Shown here piece after piece: positions 10,400-22,489 of a stretch of 64,000 nucleotides of DNA. Position 1 is the first letter of the stretch. Each line of letters begins with the position of its first letter. The stretch comes from Salvia splendens (lineage: Eukaryota; Streptophyta; Magnoliopsida; Lamiales; Lamiaceae): the NCBI RefSeq assembly GCF_004379255.2, contig NC_056035.1:27032502-27096501 (forward strand), written 5' to 3'. The translations under genes were made by a program, and so were the position numbers. The notes under the pieces are model-generated. The model was not told the DNA's origin and did not search any database. It worked only from the letters and a program-made list of their open reading frames with translations.

Positions 10400-13116
10400 T
10401 TATTAAACAACCCTAGTCTACAAATGCCCAATAATAAAATAAAAAGGCCCAAAACTAGTAAAACCCCAAATAGTTTGTCTTCTCCCTTTTCTCAATCTCC
10501 AGTTTCAGAGATCGGTGTCGGTCTGGATTGCAGGGCTCCTCAAGCTATCTGGGACGGAGACCTGGCGGGGGACGACCGTGGCAGGGGATTCTGGGTCAGA
10601 GATAGAAAGAAAAATTATTGAAGTATTGTTAGTAGAGAATGAGATAGCTTATTATAAAGAAATTTCTTTGTTAAATATTATTTTTTAATTTTTAAAGGCC
10701 ATCTTAAATAATAAATGTGGTTTATTTTTAAGGGATAAAAGACAATATGATTGATACACTTACTCTTTTAGGCGCGATTTTCATTACAAACTTAATCAAT
10801 CAATCAATCAATTTATTTATGCCAAATTGTAAGGTTGACCAAGAATCTCTTCAATTAATGAATATAAGAAATTTTTTACCTATCATTTTATAAGTTAGTG
10901 GAGGAAAATTTAAAATTGGTTTTGGCTTCGTTTACTACTCAACATGCATAAATTTAAATATTCTAATGTCAATTTTTTCACCAAATTGAACTGTCTTATT
11001 AACCTTAGTCAGCATAAGCTGCTGTTCGTTTCTTACTTGTCGAGCAGATTAATTTTTAAAAATTAAATCCAAGAAGCGAAAAATATGTCAACTTTTTTTG
11101 AATAAAGTGTGTTTAGGATAAGATCAGAAAATCGAAAGTGACATAATATGATTGGAACGACGTAATTTAGTTCATGTTTCAACTCAGAATTTGTGCAATT
11201 TATATTGTAATTGTAACACAATCACGTATTATATACACTAGTTTTTTCGAAGATAGTTAGATTTGTCAAAAGTTGAAAATGAAAGTTTGTATGTACTAAT
11301 ATTAACGAAGCTATATTGAGGCATGGAAAGCTCTTGAGCTTCAACAATTAAATTTAAATATACATACTATATTCCCTTCGTGCTATCGAATCTGTTCTCT
11401 TTTATTTTTCTTCCGTCTCACCAAAGATAAATCCTTACTTATAATATAATATAATTAATATATCCATCTACATAATCTACATTTTCTATATTATACGTTA
11501 TTCATCTCTTTTATTTTAAAACATCCACAATAATTTCTTCTACTACTACTTTGTTCAATTTTTTAATTTAAAAATATCTAACAATCTCTCTCTGTTTATA
11601 CTCAATTAAATAAGAGTGCATAAATTTTGTCTAGTCTAGGTCATCTTTTACACATAGCAAAATATATATCGATAAAATTATTTATTTATTTATATATTTT
11701 GATAAATAAATGAATATAAATTTAAATATCGCATCACAGAGTACTCAAATCCGAGACTTTTAGCCTCACGCATTATTTCTTTACCGCTGGGTCAACTTAC
11801 ACCCACTACAAAATTATTTGTATTACCATGCATTGAATGACACATTTTCTTACCATTACGAGGTCTCTAGCTTGAAGACTTTTCGGGAGCAATTTGTTTT
11901 ATTTAATTTTATTTTCTCACAATTTGCTTTTTTCTATGTCAAATGGTTTAATTCCCTACCATGTTTCATCATATATTTTCTCGCAGTTATGAATTCATTT
12001 AAAATTAACAATACTAGGGTCATATTTTAATGGAATTATTTGCCTGTATATACACAATACTTTCAATATTTTCTGATTTAGTACAGAATCTTTTATTTTG
12101 AATATAAATACATGAATTTTGGATTTTTCTTACGACAAGTAATTTCGATCAAATTAAAATATATATGGAGTACAGTTGACATATTGCCATCTACGTGGCA
12201 AAAGATGATAAATCAATATGACATGTTTTCAGCCTGCAAATACACAAATTTTCGACATATTCTAATTTTCCCCTAAATTATTCTTTTTCTAATTTAAATA
12301 CTACCTACATGAACTATGAGATTTTCTGATTTTTTTTTCATAATGCACAATTAAATAAAATTAAAATTATTTTATCCTTTTCTTTTTCTGTTTGACAATA
12401 AATATTTTTTTAATTATATTAAACTTTGTCTAACATATTGAAAAACTAACAAATTTTGAGAATTGTTATTGAGTTGAGATATTTGTTATTTTTATCTTTT
12501 AAACTGCATTTGGTTAGAATTATGATTATTTTCATTTTAATATACTGATTCTTTACTTTCATGATTTAACATGATTGTATAAAATTTTACACATAAATTT
12601 TATTTTACTTAAAGAATTTTCTTTTTATAAATGACATGTTTTAAAAATTTCAATGAATTATTAGTTAATAAGGTTCACTATCCATAAATTTTAATAAATA
12701 TAAATTAATATTAATGTCTAAACTTAATTTTAAAAATAAAAACTTATCAAGTACTCCTTGATTAAATGATTTAGAAAAAATTTATTGTTCCGGTAAAATT
12801 CAGAAAATTTCAATAGTTTAGGAGAAATTTTAGAATATCTAAGTACGTGAAACATCAAAAGTTCATGTATTTTTAGACAAATTGTCATTTTCTATTCAAA
12901 TGATGTTGTTTTAATACTTGCCACTTTTTGTCATGTTCGCACTTCCAACGAACACATCAGATGCAATTGAAAGAAATAATTAACAAGAAATATAAGAAAA
13001 GATCAAAATTCATGTATTCAAATTAAAAAATATAAGTATAGGAAGAAAATATTGAAAGTTCATGTATTTATAGGTAAATAACCTGATATTGTATTATTTA
13101 CCTTCATTTATTTTTG
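10400..13116. other. AT-rich intergenic stretch without gene
   Basis: No supported gene. A short GC-richer island (about 10430-10620) has an 83-codon frame that I do not recognise and that may be a leftover of a 5' exon. A decayed MITE-like end lies near 11372. The remainder is AT-rich with simple repeats such as CAATCAAT near 10798. Confidence 0.5.
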
Positions 13117-13379
13117 TACTCCCTTCATCGCACAAAAATACAGACACTTTAATTTTTTGTCCATCCTATAAAAAGAGTTCATTTTTGTTTATGGAAAGTT
13201 CTCTCCAACTCATTACCATATACATCAATTTATTTGCAAGTTATACCACTTTGGAGTAAAATGTAGGTTTCACTATCCACTAAACTAATTAAGTACCCTT
13301 CTCATCATCTCTCTTACTTTACCAAGGAGTATTTTATTTTCAGTCCCAAATGTCCCTATTTTTATGGGACTGAGGAGTA
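13117..13379. mobile_element. Stowaway-type MITE
   Basis: The ends are TACTCCCTTCATCGCACAAA and ATGGGACTGAGGAGTA. The length of 263 bp and the internal phrases (TCTCTTACTTTACCAA, ACTAACAC-type) match the other MITEs of the window. Confidence 0.75.
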
Positions 13380-13774
13380 TTAATTTTCTCATAGCTAATA
13401 ACATTACTTAAATGAATTTAATTTAAAAATTACAAATTTATTAAGTAATAGATTTACACACATCAACATTTATTTATATAAAAAGTGTAAATATTTTCAA
13501 ATCAGGATCAGAAAGTAATCATCTTTACAATCTAATAATAAAAACAATTTTAGTCTCATAAATGTGTAAATTTAATTTTAAAGTTGTGCTATTTTTTCTA
13601 AAAATATACTGTAATTATTTCTGACATCAATTCATCATCATATTCATCTCGAGTTTCTGTTGCTCAAAATTGTTATTTCTCTATTATTATTCATCTTTCT
13701 CTCTCTCGCAGCTTTTAACGCCTATGTCGTAGTTGATTTTGATAAATTTAACACTGAAAAATTTCATAATTATT
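13380..13774. other. AT-rich intergenic stretch
   Basis: Nothing recognisable apart from a CT-rich run near 13690. The last seven bases (AATTATT, 13768-13774) are the left target duplication of the next element. Confidence 0.5.
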
Positions 13775-14884
13775 AGAGTAAAGGCCAAAATTGGTCCTGA
13801 ACATATAGCCATTTTACGATTTTGGTCCTAAACATTATCTTTTGAATTTTTTGATCCTGCACATATGGACATTTGATCATTTTGGTCCTGCACATATGGA
13901 AATTTGATCATTTTGGTCCCCCGTCAACATTTTCGTTAAAAACTAACGGTCAACATTATCTTTTGGATTTTTTGGTCCTGCACATATGGATATTTGATCA
14001 TTTTGGTCCTGCACATATGGAATTTTGATCATTTTGGTCCTCCGTCAACATTTTCGTTAAAAACTAACGGTCAACGGCCGATTTTTGACTAAAACAATGG
14101 GTTGGGTCGGGTCGTGTTTGGGTTACACGTTAAGAAAAAAAATAATTATTTTTTATTAATTAAAAAATTATAAAACTTTAATTTTTTAGTTATTTTTGTT
14201 GATTAAAAATATTATAACGACTAAAACATGATGTTATTATACGATTTAAACATGATATTACACAATAAAATAAAAAATTACCAAATTAAAATAATCATTT
14301 TTTAATCAAAATAATAAAATTAAAGTATATTAATATTAAATCTATATAATAAAATTAAATAATTAAAAAATTATTTTTAATAAAATCTAAGCATAATATT
14401 TTCTTCAAATTCATGAAAAAATTAATTAAAAAATACTATACTTTAATTTTATTAATTAAAAAATATTAATTAATTTTTTAAGAATATTATGCTTAGATTT
14501 TAACGAAAATATTATGCTTAGATTTTAAGAAAATATTATTTTTTTCTTAACGTATAACCCAAACCCGACCCAAACACGACCCGACCCAACCCATTGTTTT
14601 AGTCAAAAATCGGCCGTTGACCGTTAGTTTTTAACGAAAATGTTGACGGAGGACCAAAATGATCAAAATTCCATATGTGCAGGACCAAAATGATCAATGT
14701 CCATATGTGCAGGACCAAAAAATCCAAAAGATAATGTTGGCCGTTAGTTTTTAACGGAAATATTGACGGAGGACCAAAATGATCAAATGTCCATATGTGC
14801 AGGACCAAAAAATCCAAAAGATAATGTTTAGGACCAAAATCGTAAAATGGCTATATGTTCAGGACCAATTTTGGCCTTTACTCT
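13775..14884. mobile_element. Fold-back element with 7-bp TSD
   Basis: The element starts with AGAGTAAAGGCCAAAATTGG and ends with the inverse, CCAATTTTGGCCTTTACTCT, and is flanked on both sides by AATTATT (13768-13774 and 14885-14891). Almost the whole length is one long inverted repeat. The arms contain direct repeats of about 60-120 bp built from TTTTGGTCCTGCACATATGG and a segment with CGTTAAAAACTAACGG. The inner arms carry GGGTCGGGTCGTGTTTGGG on the left and its complement on the right, around an AT-rich loop. No transposase is present. A Mutator-like or other long-TIR origin is possible, but I cannot assign the superfamily. Confidence 0.8.
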
Positions 14885-15479
14885 AATTATTAATAGAAAA
14901 TTGGATTTCCAATGTCAAAATCATAACTTTGCCACGGCAGTGTATTAATTACGGGTCACATAATACTTTCGAAGAAATTTATTTTTCAGTTATATATGCG
15001 TTTGTATGAATTTTGTATACAGTGATAAATACTGTTTATGATTGTGAATAAATCACAATATAGAGAAGATTGTGAACTCAGTAGTGTGCAAGTGAAATAT
15101 TATACACGTGCATTAATTAGTTAGGAATAAATCTAAAACAGTAGGTGCAATATCATTTTGTCTTAGGACTAAAGTTAGATGAAAATTACGTTCTATAAAA
15201 TTCAAAATATTGCCTCAGCTTAATTTATTTAATAATAATTGACAAATTCCACCCTAGTTGAGTTGTTGTTCAAAGTTAGGTATAATGTCAAATAAAGAGA
15301 CATTTAGGTATAATGTCAAATAAAAGGACATTACATGCCTACTCCGATAAAATATCAATAACTCTAATATTTATATTGTTTTAATTAATTTGAATAGCTG
15401 CCTCGAATAGGAATTATAGTACTCTTACTCGGAAAAAGTGAAAGTTAAGGGTTAAAATTTATTGGTATATTTATTAAAC
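14885..15479. other. AT-rich intergenic stretch
   Basis: No gene and no clear element is seen beyond a short direct repeat (GGTATAATGTCAAATAAA, twice near 15279-15323). Confidence 0.5.
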
Positions 15480-15656
15480 ACCCCGTCCCATAAAAATATT
15501 CACTTTTTAAAATTTAAAAGTTCCCATAATAATATTCACTTTTTAATATTGAATTTTTTTTCTCTTTAATGTGAGTCTCAATCTCCACTAACAACCAATT
15601 ATGCAATAAAACTCGTGTCCAACCAAATTGCATATTCTTGTGAGACGGATGGAGTA
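15480..15656. mobile_element. MITE, decayed
   Basis: The ends are CCCCGTCCCATAAAAATATTC and TGAGACGGATGGAGTA. The length of about 177 bp and the ends fit a worn Stowaway-type MITE. Confidence 0.6.
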
Positions 15657-15841
15657 TTAACTTTTTAATATTGCTAATGGCATATAAAAAATTAAAGAAA
15701 TTTCAAAACAAATTATTAAAGGTTGAAGAAAACTTCCATTATATAAATCTAAAATGAACTTCTCTTTAACATATTCCATTTTGGGTTGTCGCAAGTTACA
15801 TAAGTCATTTCTCTTTTTAGCTAAAAACAAAACACCCAATC

Positions 15842-16095
15842 TTGCCTACTTTATTCTCTCTTTTACTTTACCCTCTCTTATTTTATTCCCTCCTCTACTT
15901 TACTCTATCTTTATTTAACTCATCCCTCTTACTTTATTCCATCCTCTACTTTACTCTATCTTTATTTAACTCATCCCTCTTACTTTATTCCATCCTCTAC
16001 TTTATTTTATCTTTATTTAACTCACTAAACACCACTTTCTTAAATCGCATGACGAAAAGAAACGCCTTTATTAAAGTGGGACATAGGGAGTGTTA
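15842..16095. repeat. Tandem pyrimidine-rich repeat in MITE-like piece
   Basis: A unit of about 50-55 bp (CTACTTTACTCTATC...CTCTTACTTTATTCC) is repeated about three times between 15890 and 16030. The stretch ends in GTGGGACATAGGGAGTG, which looks like a MITE end. Confidence 0.6.
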
Positions 16096-16143
16096 GAAAT
16101 GGAAAAAACTTCAATCTCATATGTATTGAATGTTTTTGCTAAG

Positions 16144-16422
16144 TACTCCCTCTGTCCTAAAAAAATAAAGACAATTCCTTTTTCGCCTGTCCCATAAAAT
16201 TATCGCATTTCCATTTATGGAAAGTTCTCAGATATTCATTACTCATATACATCAATTTATTTACAACTAATACCACTAGGACCCAGTATATAACACTGCG
16301 GGTCTCAGTATCCACTAACACTATTTTCACTACTATTCTCCTTATCTCTCTTACATTACCAATTACGCCTTCATTCACGTGCCGTCCCAAATGTCCTTAT
16401 TTTTTTTGGAACTGAGGGAGTA
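16144..16422. mobile_element. Stowaway-type MITE
   Basis: Ends TACTCCCTCTGTCCTAAAAA and GGAACTGAGGGAGTA enclose 279 bp, with TA target sites. Confidence 0.8.
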
Positions 16423-16423
16423 T

Positions 16424-16672
16424 AAACCATCCGCGAATAGGGGTCTCACTTCTTATCGGCACTGATTTTAAGAAATGATAAGAAAGTGGGTGGATGAAAG
16501 TCGTTAGATTATGGGTCCCACTTGTATTATTAGTTATAAATAATATGTGAGTGGAATTAGTTGGTGTAATGTAAGGCCACTTTACCATTAATGGTAATTA
16601 TGAACTGTGACTCCTATTTGCAGACGGACCAAAATGGAAAAATGAGGCTTGTATTCGCGGACGGAGGGAGTA
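16424..16672. mobile_element. MITE cut by the tandem duplication breakpoint
   Basis: The left end CCATCCGCGAATAGGGGTC pairs with the right end TATTCGCGGACGGAGGGAG. The left breakpoint of the 2,869-bp duplication (16540) lies inside this MITE, so only its right half is repeated at 19409-19541. Confidence 0.7.
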
Positions 16673-16729
16673 AAACCTAAAAATGTAAGGAAAACTTTTG
16701 TAGCATGTAGCTTTCTATTAGGTTTATTT

Positions 16730-16943
16730 AGTTTCTATATTATACATTATTTGTCCCAATAAAAATTAAACACTTTTTTTTGTCCTATTGAAAATGATAT
16801 GTTTCCTGAAATAGAAACAATATCATCGTTACTTTTTAATTTTCTTTCTCTTATTTTACTTTTTATTCATTCACTCATAAAATATCACTGCATCAAATTT
16901 TGTGCTGCTAATAGTTACATATTTATTGGGACGGAAGGAGCAT
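16730..16943. mobile_element. MITE (copy 1)
   Basis: The ends around TTTGTCCCAATAAAAATT and TATTTATTGGGACGGAAGGAG pair with each other. The same MITE recurs at 19599-19812 in the second duplication copy. Confidence 0.65.
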
Positions 16944-17901
16944 ATGCTTATGCTTATCAAAAACTACTAGTTAGAACACGAACTTATATTGTTAACTTTG
17001 TATTGATGAAATTTAAAAGATTATCAAACTAAACAAATCACTATAAGAATATATTAAGTCAATCACATGATTCATTGCTTTAATGATAAAAAAATAATGA
17101 TTGTTGGGGTTTTGGTGAATCATGTACAACGGAAGATTTGCATATACAAATAAATACAAAAACAAATATATTTATCTGATTATGTGATTAATCAAATTCA
17201 CATGTTAAACATAATAGCATATTAGAACGCAAATAATTCATGAATAAGAATTTAAATCGTAAATCATGAATTGTTCAATTTTCTTTAAAATTCAATGAAT
17301 CAAAGATGACGTGCGACTTCTCCACGTGATAGTCATCGTACTCAACCATGAAACTTGTAATTAGTTTCACGAACTCAAAGTTTGAACTTTGTGTGGCTAG
17401 AACTTATAAAACAATAAAGGTTTAGACTAGAAACGAGATATGACTCCAGCTCTGGAGTGATGGTGAAAATTTTGACAAACTTTGGGGGAAACGAAATTTG
17501 TGAGCAATTCTTGCTCTGTCTCATGTCGTCGTCTTTATAAAGAGTTATTATTGCCATATCCAAGAATAGTGGAGGTGGACTTGGCCAAAATCTGTTAGAC
17601 ATATAAATTAAATTGAAGCTCAATTTAATTCATGTCAAATCAAAATATAATACTCCATTCGTCCCTGAAAATTTGTCACATTTTATTTTCTGCACTCGTT
17701 TTAGAAAAATGATACTCCCTCTGTCCCCAAAGAATATGCACTTTGGGTTCGGCATGAGTTTTAATGCAAAATTGGTAAAGTAAGAGAGGTAGAGTTTTAA
17801 ATAAAGTATTATTAGTGGAGAATGGTTCTCACCTCATTAGAGAGAAAAAAGTTTCCAAAATTAGAAAGTGTATATTTTTGTGGGACGAACTAAAAAGGAA
17901 A

Positions 17902-18827
17902 TTGTACGACCCCACGTGGAGGCCCCATGACGAAGTCCATGGCGAGGCGGCTACGGGAGGGGCTCTCTACTTTCGTGCAAAAGGTCATGCTGGAGGAGGC
18001 CATGAAGAACGAGGAGCCCACGATGAGGAACGTGCTAAAAATGAAGGAGGAGGCATTCCACCCGACCGGGTGGGATTTGTCGCACCAAGCCACCCGGCCG
18101 TGTACAATTCTCTAGAGGAGTCTAGTTCAAGCTGTTCCACCCCGCCGGGTACCCATGTTGCCACCTGACTGGGTGCGTCGTCGAAGGCATGAAGAGTCCA
18201 GGGGGTTTCACCCGACCGGGTGACTTTTGGGGTCACTTATTCCACCCGGTCGGGTGACTCACGGAAGGCACGGTGGGTCCAGAGACCTTCACTCGGCCGG
18301 GTGATTTAGCACCCTAAAATCCACCCGGTCGGGCAGAGTGACGCAAGATAGATTTTGTGGGCCTTTTTCTTGGGATTTGGGCCTAAACTATAAATACCCT
18401 TTTTTCCATTTTATTCCTTAGTTTTTGCTGAAATCATTTACTTGAGAGATTTGTTCCTCTTGAAGATGGTTTTCATCTAATTCCTAGATTTAGGTTGCTT
18501 AGTTCATCAATTCCTAGTGAAGTATGGATCAAGTAGAGGTATGATTTGGGGATTGTGGTTGCCTTGAAGATCTAGCCATGAATGCATGTTAGTTATATTG
18601 TAAGTGCCTTAGCTTACTTCATCAATGACTTTTTCTTCCAATTTCCACACTATCGTATGTTAAACCTTCTTGTTTCATCTTAGATTCATGAATTCTTGTT
18701 GGATCTATGATTTGCCTTTGTTTATTTTGATAAATTGAAAATATATTTCACCAAAAATATTGATCAAGCATCTACAATTGAGTTTTCCTTGGGTTAATGG
18801 ATCATGATCTACATGGATCCATATCAG
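17902..18827 (+). mobile_element. Solo LTR with 5-bp TSD and motif array (copy 1)
   Basis: A 926-bp insertion begins TTGTACGACCCCACG and ends ATCCATATCA, flanked by GGAAA on both sides (17897-17901 and 18828-18832). It is much GC-richer than its surroundings. It contains a TATA box (ACTATAAATACC, about 18388-18399), and upstream of that about eight versions of the palindrome CACCCGACCGGGTG (18059-18335). A promoter-like layout plus a 5-bp duplication fit a solo LTR. The first base would be T rather than TG, so the exact left edge is uncertain by one base. The family is not recognised. Confidence 0.65.
18059..18335. promoter_or_regulatory. Array of CACCCGACCGGGTG palindromes
   Basis: Eight degenerate copies of a 14-bp palindrome lie about 20-80 bp apart, from 50 to 330 bp upstream of the TATA box of the solo LTR. 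The best copies are at 18059, 18209 and 18243. The same array is at 20928-21204 in the second duplication copy. A role as a transcription-factor binding array is inferred from the position only. Confidence 0.5.
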
Positions 18828-19408
18828 GAAAGAGTGCATATTCTTGTGGGACGGAGGGAGTACCATTTTTTCAAAATGAGTGCATAAAATAAAATGTGAC
18901 AAATTTTCAGGGACGGAGGGAGTTAATTTTCCGTCCAATCTCAAACTATGCGTCATTCATGATTTCCTCTTTAATTTATTCTTTTATGTATTTATGATAT
19001 AAATTATTCATTAATTAATTTAAGTTGTTTGTAAAATAAATTTCAACCGACTAGATTTCTGAATAATAAAACTCTTTTCTAAACACCTCTTGAAGATATT
19101 ATCAAATCGAACTCTCCCAATCTGATATCGAACTCGAAGACTGATTTTTTATGTGGAAAAATGATCAAATTCATATGCCTAGATCTACAAACGAGACAGA
19201 AATCGACTTGAATAAAAGTTCTAAAGTTGTGAAATTATAAGGGAAGTTAACAAAAGTATTTTTTATGGAGGCTAACGTTTTCTTATGTGTTCTAAAAGAT
19301 GTATTGCTTCTCATATCTAGTCTTCTATTTGTAGATTCATTATGAGTCATATTAGGGATTTAAGGAGTTAATTAGGATTAGTATATAGAGTACTTTCTCT
19401 GTCCAATA

Positions 19409-22277
19409 ATAATATGTGAGTGGAATTAGTTGGTGGAATGTAAGGCCACTTTACCATTAATGGTAATTATGAACTGGGACTCCTATTTGCAGACGGACCA
19501 AAATGGAAAAATGAGGCTTGTATTCGCGGACGGAGGGAGTAAAACCTAAAAATGTAAGGAAAACTTTTGTAGCATGTAGCTTTCTATTAGGTTTATTTAG
19601 TTTCTATATTATACATTATTTGTCCCAATAAAAATTAAACACTTTTTTTTGTCCTATTGAAAATGATATGTTTCCTGAAATAGAAACAATATCATCGTTA
19701 CTTTTTAATTTTCTTTCTCTTATTTTACTTTTTATTCATTCACTCATAAAATATCACTGCATCAAATTTTGTGCTGCTAATAGTTACATATTTATTGGGA
19801 CGGAAGGAGCATATGCTTATGCTTATCAAAAACTACTAGTTAGAACACGAACTTATATTGTTAACTTTGTATTGATGAAATTTAAAAGATTATCAAACTA
19901 AACAAATCACTATAAGAATATATTAAGTCAATCACATGATTCATTGCTTTAATGATAAAAAAATAATCATTGTTGGGGTTTTGGTGAATCATGTACAACG
20001 GAAGATTTGCATATACAAATAAATACAAAAACAAATATATTTATCTGATTATGTGATTAATCAAATTCACATGTTAAACATAATAGCATATTAGAACGCA
20101 AATAATTCATGAATAAGAATTTAAATCGTAAATCATGAATTGTTCAATTTTCTTTAAAATTCAATGAATCAAAGATGACGTGCGACTTCTCCACGTGATA
20201 GTCATCGTACTCAACCATGAAACTTGTAATTAGTTTCACGAACTCAAAGTTTGAACTTTGTGTGGCTAGAACTTATAAAACAATAAAGGTTTAGACTAGA
20301 AACGAGATATGACTCCAGCTCTGGAGTGATGGTGAAAATTTTGACAAACTTTGGGGGAAACGAAATTTGTGAGCAATTCTTGCTCTGTCTCATGTCGTCG
20401 TCTTTATAAAGAGTTATTATTGCCATATCCAAGAATAGTGGAGGTGGACTTGGCCAAAATCTGTTAGACATATAAATTAAATTGAAGCTCAATTTAATTC
20501 ATGTCAAATCAAAATATAATACTCCATTCGTCCCTGAAAATTTGTCACATTTTATTTTCTGCACTCGTTTTAGAAAAATGATACTCCCTCTGTCCCCAAA
20601 GAATATGCACTTTGGGTTCGGCATGAGTTTTAATGCAAAATTGGTAAAGTAAGAGAGGTAGAGTTTTAAATAAAGTATTATTAGTGGAGAATGATTCTCA
20701 CCTCATTAGAGAGAAAAAAGTTTCCAAAATTAGAAAGTGTATATTTTTGTGGGACGAACTAAAAAGGAAATTGTACGACCCCACGTGGAGGCCCCATGAC
20801 GAAGTCCATGGCGAGGCGGCTACGGGAGGGGCTCTCTACTTTCGTGCAAAAGGTCATGCTGGAGGAGGCCATGAAGAACGAGGAGCCCACGATGAGGAAC
20901 GTGCTAAAAATGAAGGAGGAGGCATTCCACCCGACCGGGTGGGATTTGTCGCACCAAGCCACCCGGCCGTGTACAATTCTCTGGAGGAGTCTAGTTCAAG
21001 CTGTTCCACCCCGCCGGGTACCCATGTTGCCACCTGACTGGGTGCGTCGTCGAAGGCATGAAGAGTCCAGGGGGTTTCACCCGACCGGGTGACTTTTGGG
21101 GTCACTTATTCCACCCGGTCGGGTGACTCACGGAAGGCACGGTGGGTCCAGAGACCTTCACTCGGCCGGGTGATTTAGCACCCTAAAATCCACCCGGTCG
21201 GGCAGAGTGACGCAAGATAGATTTTGTGGGCCTTTTTCTTGGGATTTGGGCCTAAACTATAAATACCCTTTTTTCCATTTTATTCCTTAGTTTTTGCTGA
21301 AATCATTTACTTGAGAGATTTGTTCCTCTTGAAGAGGGTTTTCATCTAATTCCTAGATTTAGGTTGCTTAGTTCATCAATTCCTAGTGAAGTATGGATCA
21401 AGTAGAGGTATGATTTGGGGATTGTGGTTGCCTTGAAGATCTAGCCATGAATGCATGTTAGTTATATTGTAAGTGCCTTAGCTTACTTCATCAATGACTT
21501 TTTCTTCCAATTTCCACACTATCGTATGTTAAACCTTCTTGTTTCATCTTAGATTCATGAATTCTTGTTGGATCTATGATTTGCCTTTGTTTATTTTGAT
21601 AAATTGAAAATATATTTCACCAAAAATATTGATCAAGCATCTACAATTGAGTTTTCCTTGGGTTAATGGATCATGATCTACATGGATCCATATCAGGAAA
21701 GAGTGCATATTCTTGTGGGACGGAGGGAGTACCATTTTTTCAAAATGAGTGCATAAAATAAAATGTGACAAATTTTCAGGGACGGAGGGAGTTAATTTTC
21801 CGTCCAATCTCAAACTATGCGTCATTCATGATTTCCTCTTTAATTTATTCTTTTATGTATTTATGATATAAATTATTCATTAATTAATTTAAGTTGTTTG
21901 TAAAATAAATTTCAACCGACTAGATTTCTGAATAATAAAACTCTTTTCTAAACACCTCTTGAAGATATTATCAAATCGAACTCTCCCAATCTGATATCGA
22001 ACTCGAAGACTGATTTTTTATGTGGAAAAATGATCAAATTCATATGCCTAGATCTACAAACGAGACAGAAATCGACTTGAATAAAAGTTCTAAAGTTGTG
22101 AAATTATAAGGGAAGTTAACAAAAGTATTTTTTATGGAGGCTAACGTTTTCTTATGTGTTCTAAAAGATGTATTGCTTCTCATATCTAGTCTTCTATTTG
22201 TAGATTCATTATGAGTCATATTAGGGATTTAAGGAGTTAATTAGGATTAGTATATAGAGTACTTTCTCCGTCCAATA
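19409..22277. repeat. Tandem duplication, copy 2 (2,869 bp)
   Basis: This is the second copy of the 2,869-bp unit, abutting the first. Past its right edge the sequence continues into the rest of a MITE (22260-22485), which is therefore cut short in copy 1. That places the original right breakpoint inside that MITE. Confidence 0.95.
20771..21696 (+). mobile_element. Solo LTR with motif array (copy 2)
   Basis: This is the duplicated copy of the 926-bp LTR, with the same GGAAA flanks (20766-20770 and 21697-21701). It arrived by segmental duplication, not by a second insertion, because its whole MITE context is duplicated with it. Confidence 0.65.
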
Positions 22278-22485
22278 AGAATATGCACTCTTTTCATTTT
22301 AGTCTGTCTCATAAGAATATGCATTTTCTAATTTGGAAACTATTTTCTCTCTTATGAGGTGGGACCTATTCTCCACAAATAATACTTTAATTACTTTTTC
22401 TCTCCACCTCTCTCTTACTTTACCAATTTTGCATTAAAATTTGTGTAGAACACAAAGTGCATATTCTTTAGGGACAGAGGGAGTA
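22260..22485. mobile_element. Stowaway-type MITE at duplication breakpoint
   Basis: Ends TACTTTCTCCGTCCAATAAG and TTAGGGACAGAGGGAGTA enclose 226 bp. The first 18 bp also occur at the junction between the two 2,869-bp copies. Confidence 0.75.
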
Positions 22486-22489
22486 ACAT

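Larger units (their letters stand above)
17651..18923. mobile_element. Outer MITE carrying a second MITE and an LTR (copy 1)
   Basis: The outer MITE runs from TACTCCATTCGTCCCTG to CAGGGACGGAGGGAGT. A second MITE (17713-18862; ends TACTCCCTCTGTCCCC and GTGGGACGGAGGGAGTA) has inserted into it, and that one is split by the LTR at 17902-18827. The pieces on either side of each insertion join into continuous MITE sequence. The same nest recurs at 20520-21792. Confidence 0.8.
16540..19408. repeat. Tandem duplication, copy 1 (2,869 bp)
   Basis: This segment is repeated directly after itself at a constant offset of 2,869 bp, with no length changes seen. About seven single-base differences were noticed by eye, for example GTGTAATG/GTGGAATG near 16563, CTCTAGAG/CTCTGGAG near 18110 and CTCTGTCC/CTCCGTCC near the end, giving roughly 99.7% identity. 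It contains MITEs and a nested solo LTR and no gene. The junction at 19408/19409 shows only two bases of shared sequence (AA). Confidence 0.95.

Noticed and set aside
10370..10621. 83-codon frame as a gene
   Set aside because: It starts inside a MITE end and shows no family match that I know.
14599..14817. Minus-strand frame with repeated VLHIWTFDHFGPPS text as a repeat protein
   Set aside because: It is the translation of the internal repeats of a fold-back element.
17815..18168. Frame MENGSHLIREKKVSKIRKCI and its copy at 20684 as genes
   Set aside because: The frame crosses the MITE/LTR border, and its GC-rich part is the motif array of the LTR.
18059..18335. The CACCCGACCGGGTG repeats as a CRISPR array
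   Set aside because: Repeats are short and degenerate, spacers are irregular, there are no cas genes, and the DNA is from a plant.
16540..22277. The 2.9 kb direct repeats as the LTR pair of one retrotransposon
   Set aside because: The copies abut with no internal region, primer-binding site or polypurine tract, and their edges lie inside MITEs.
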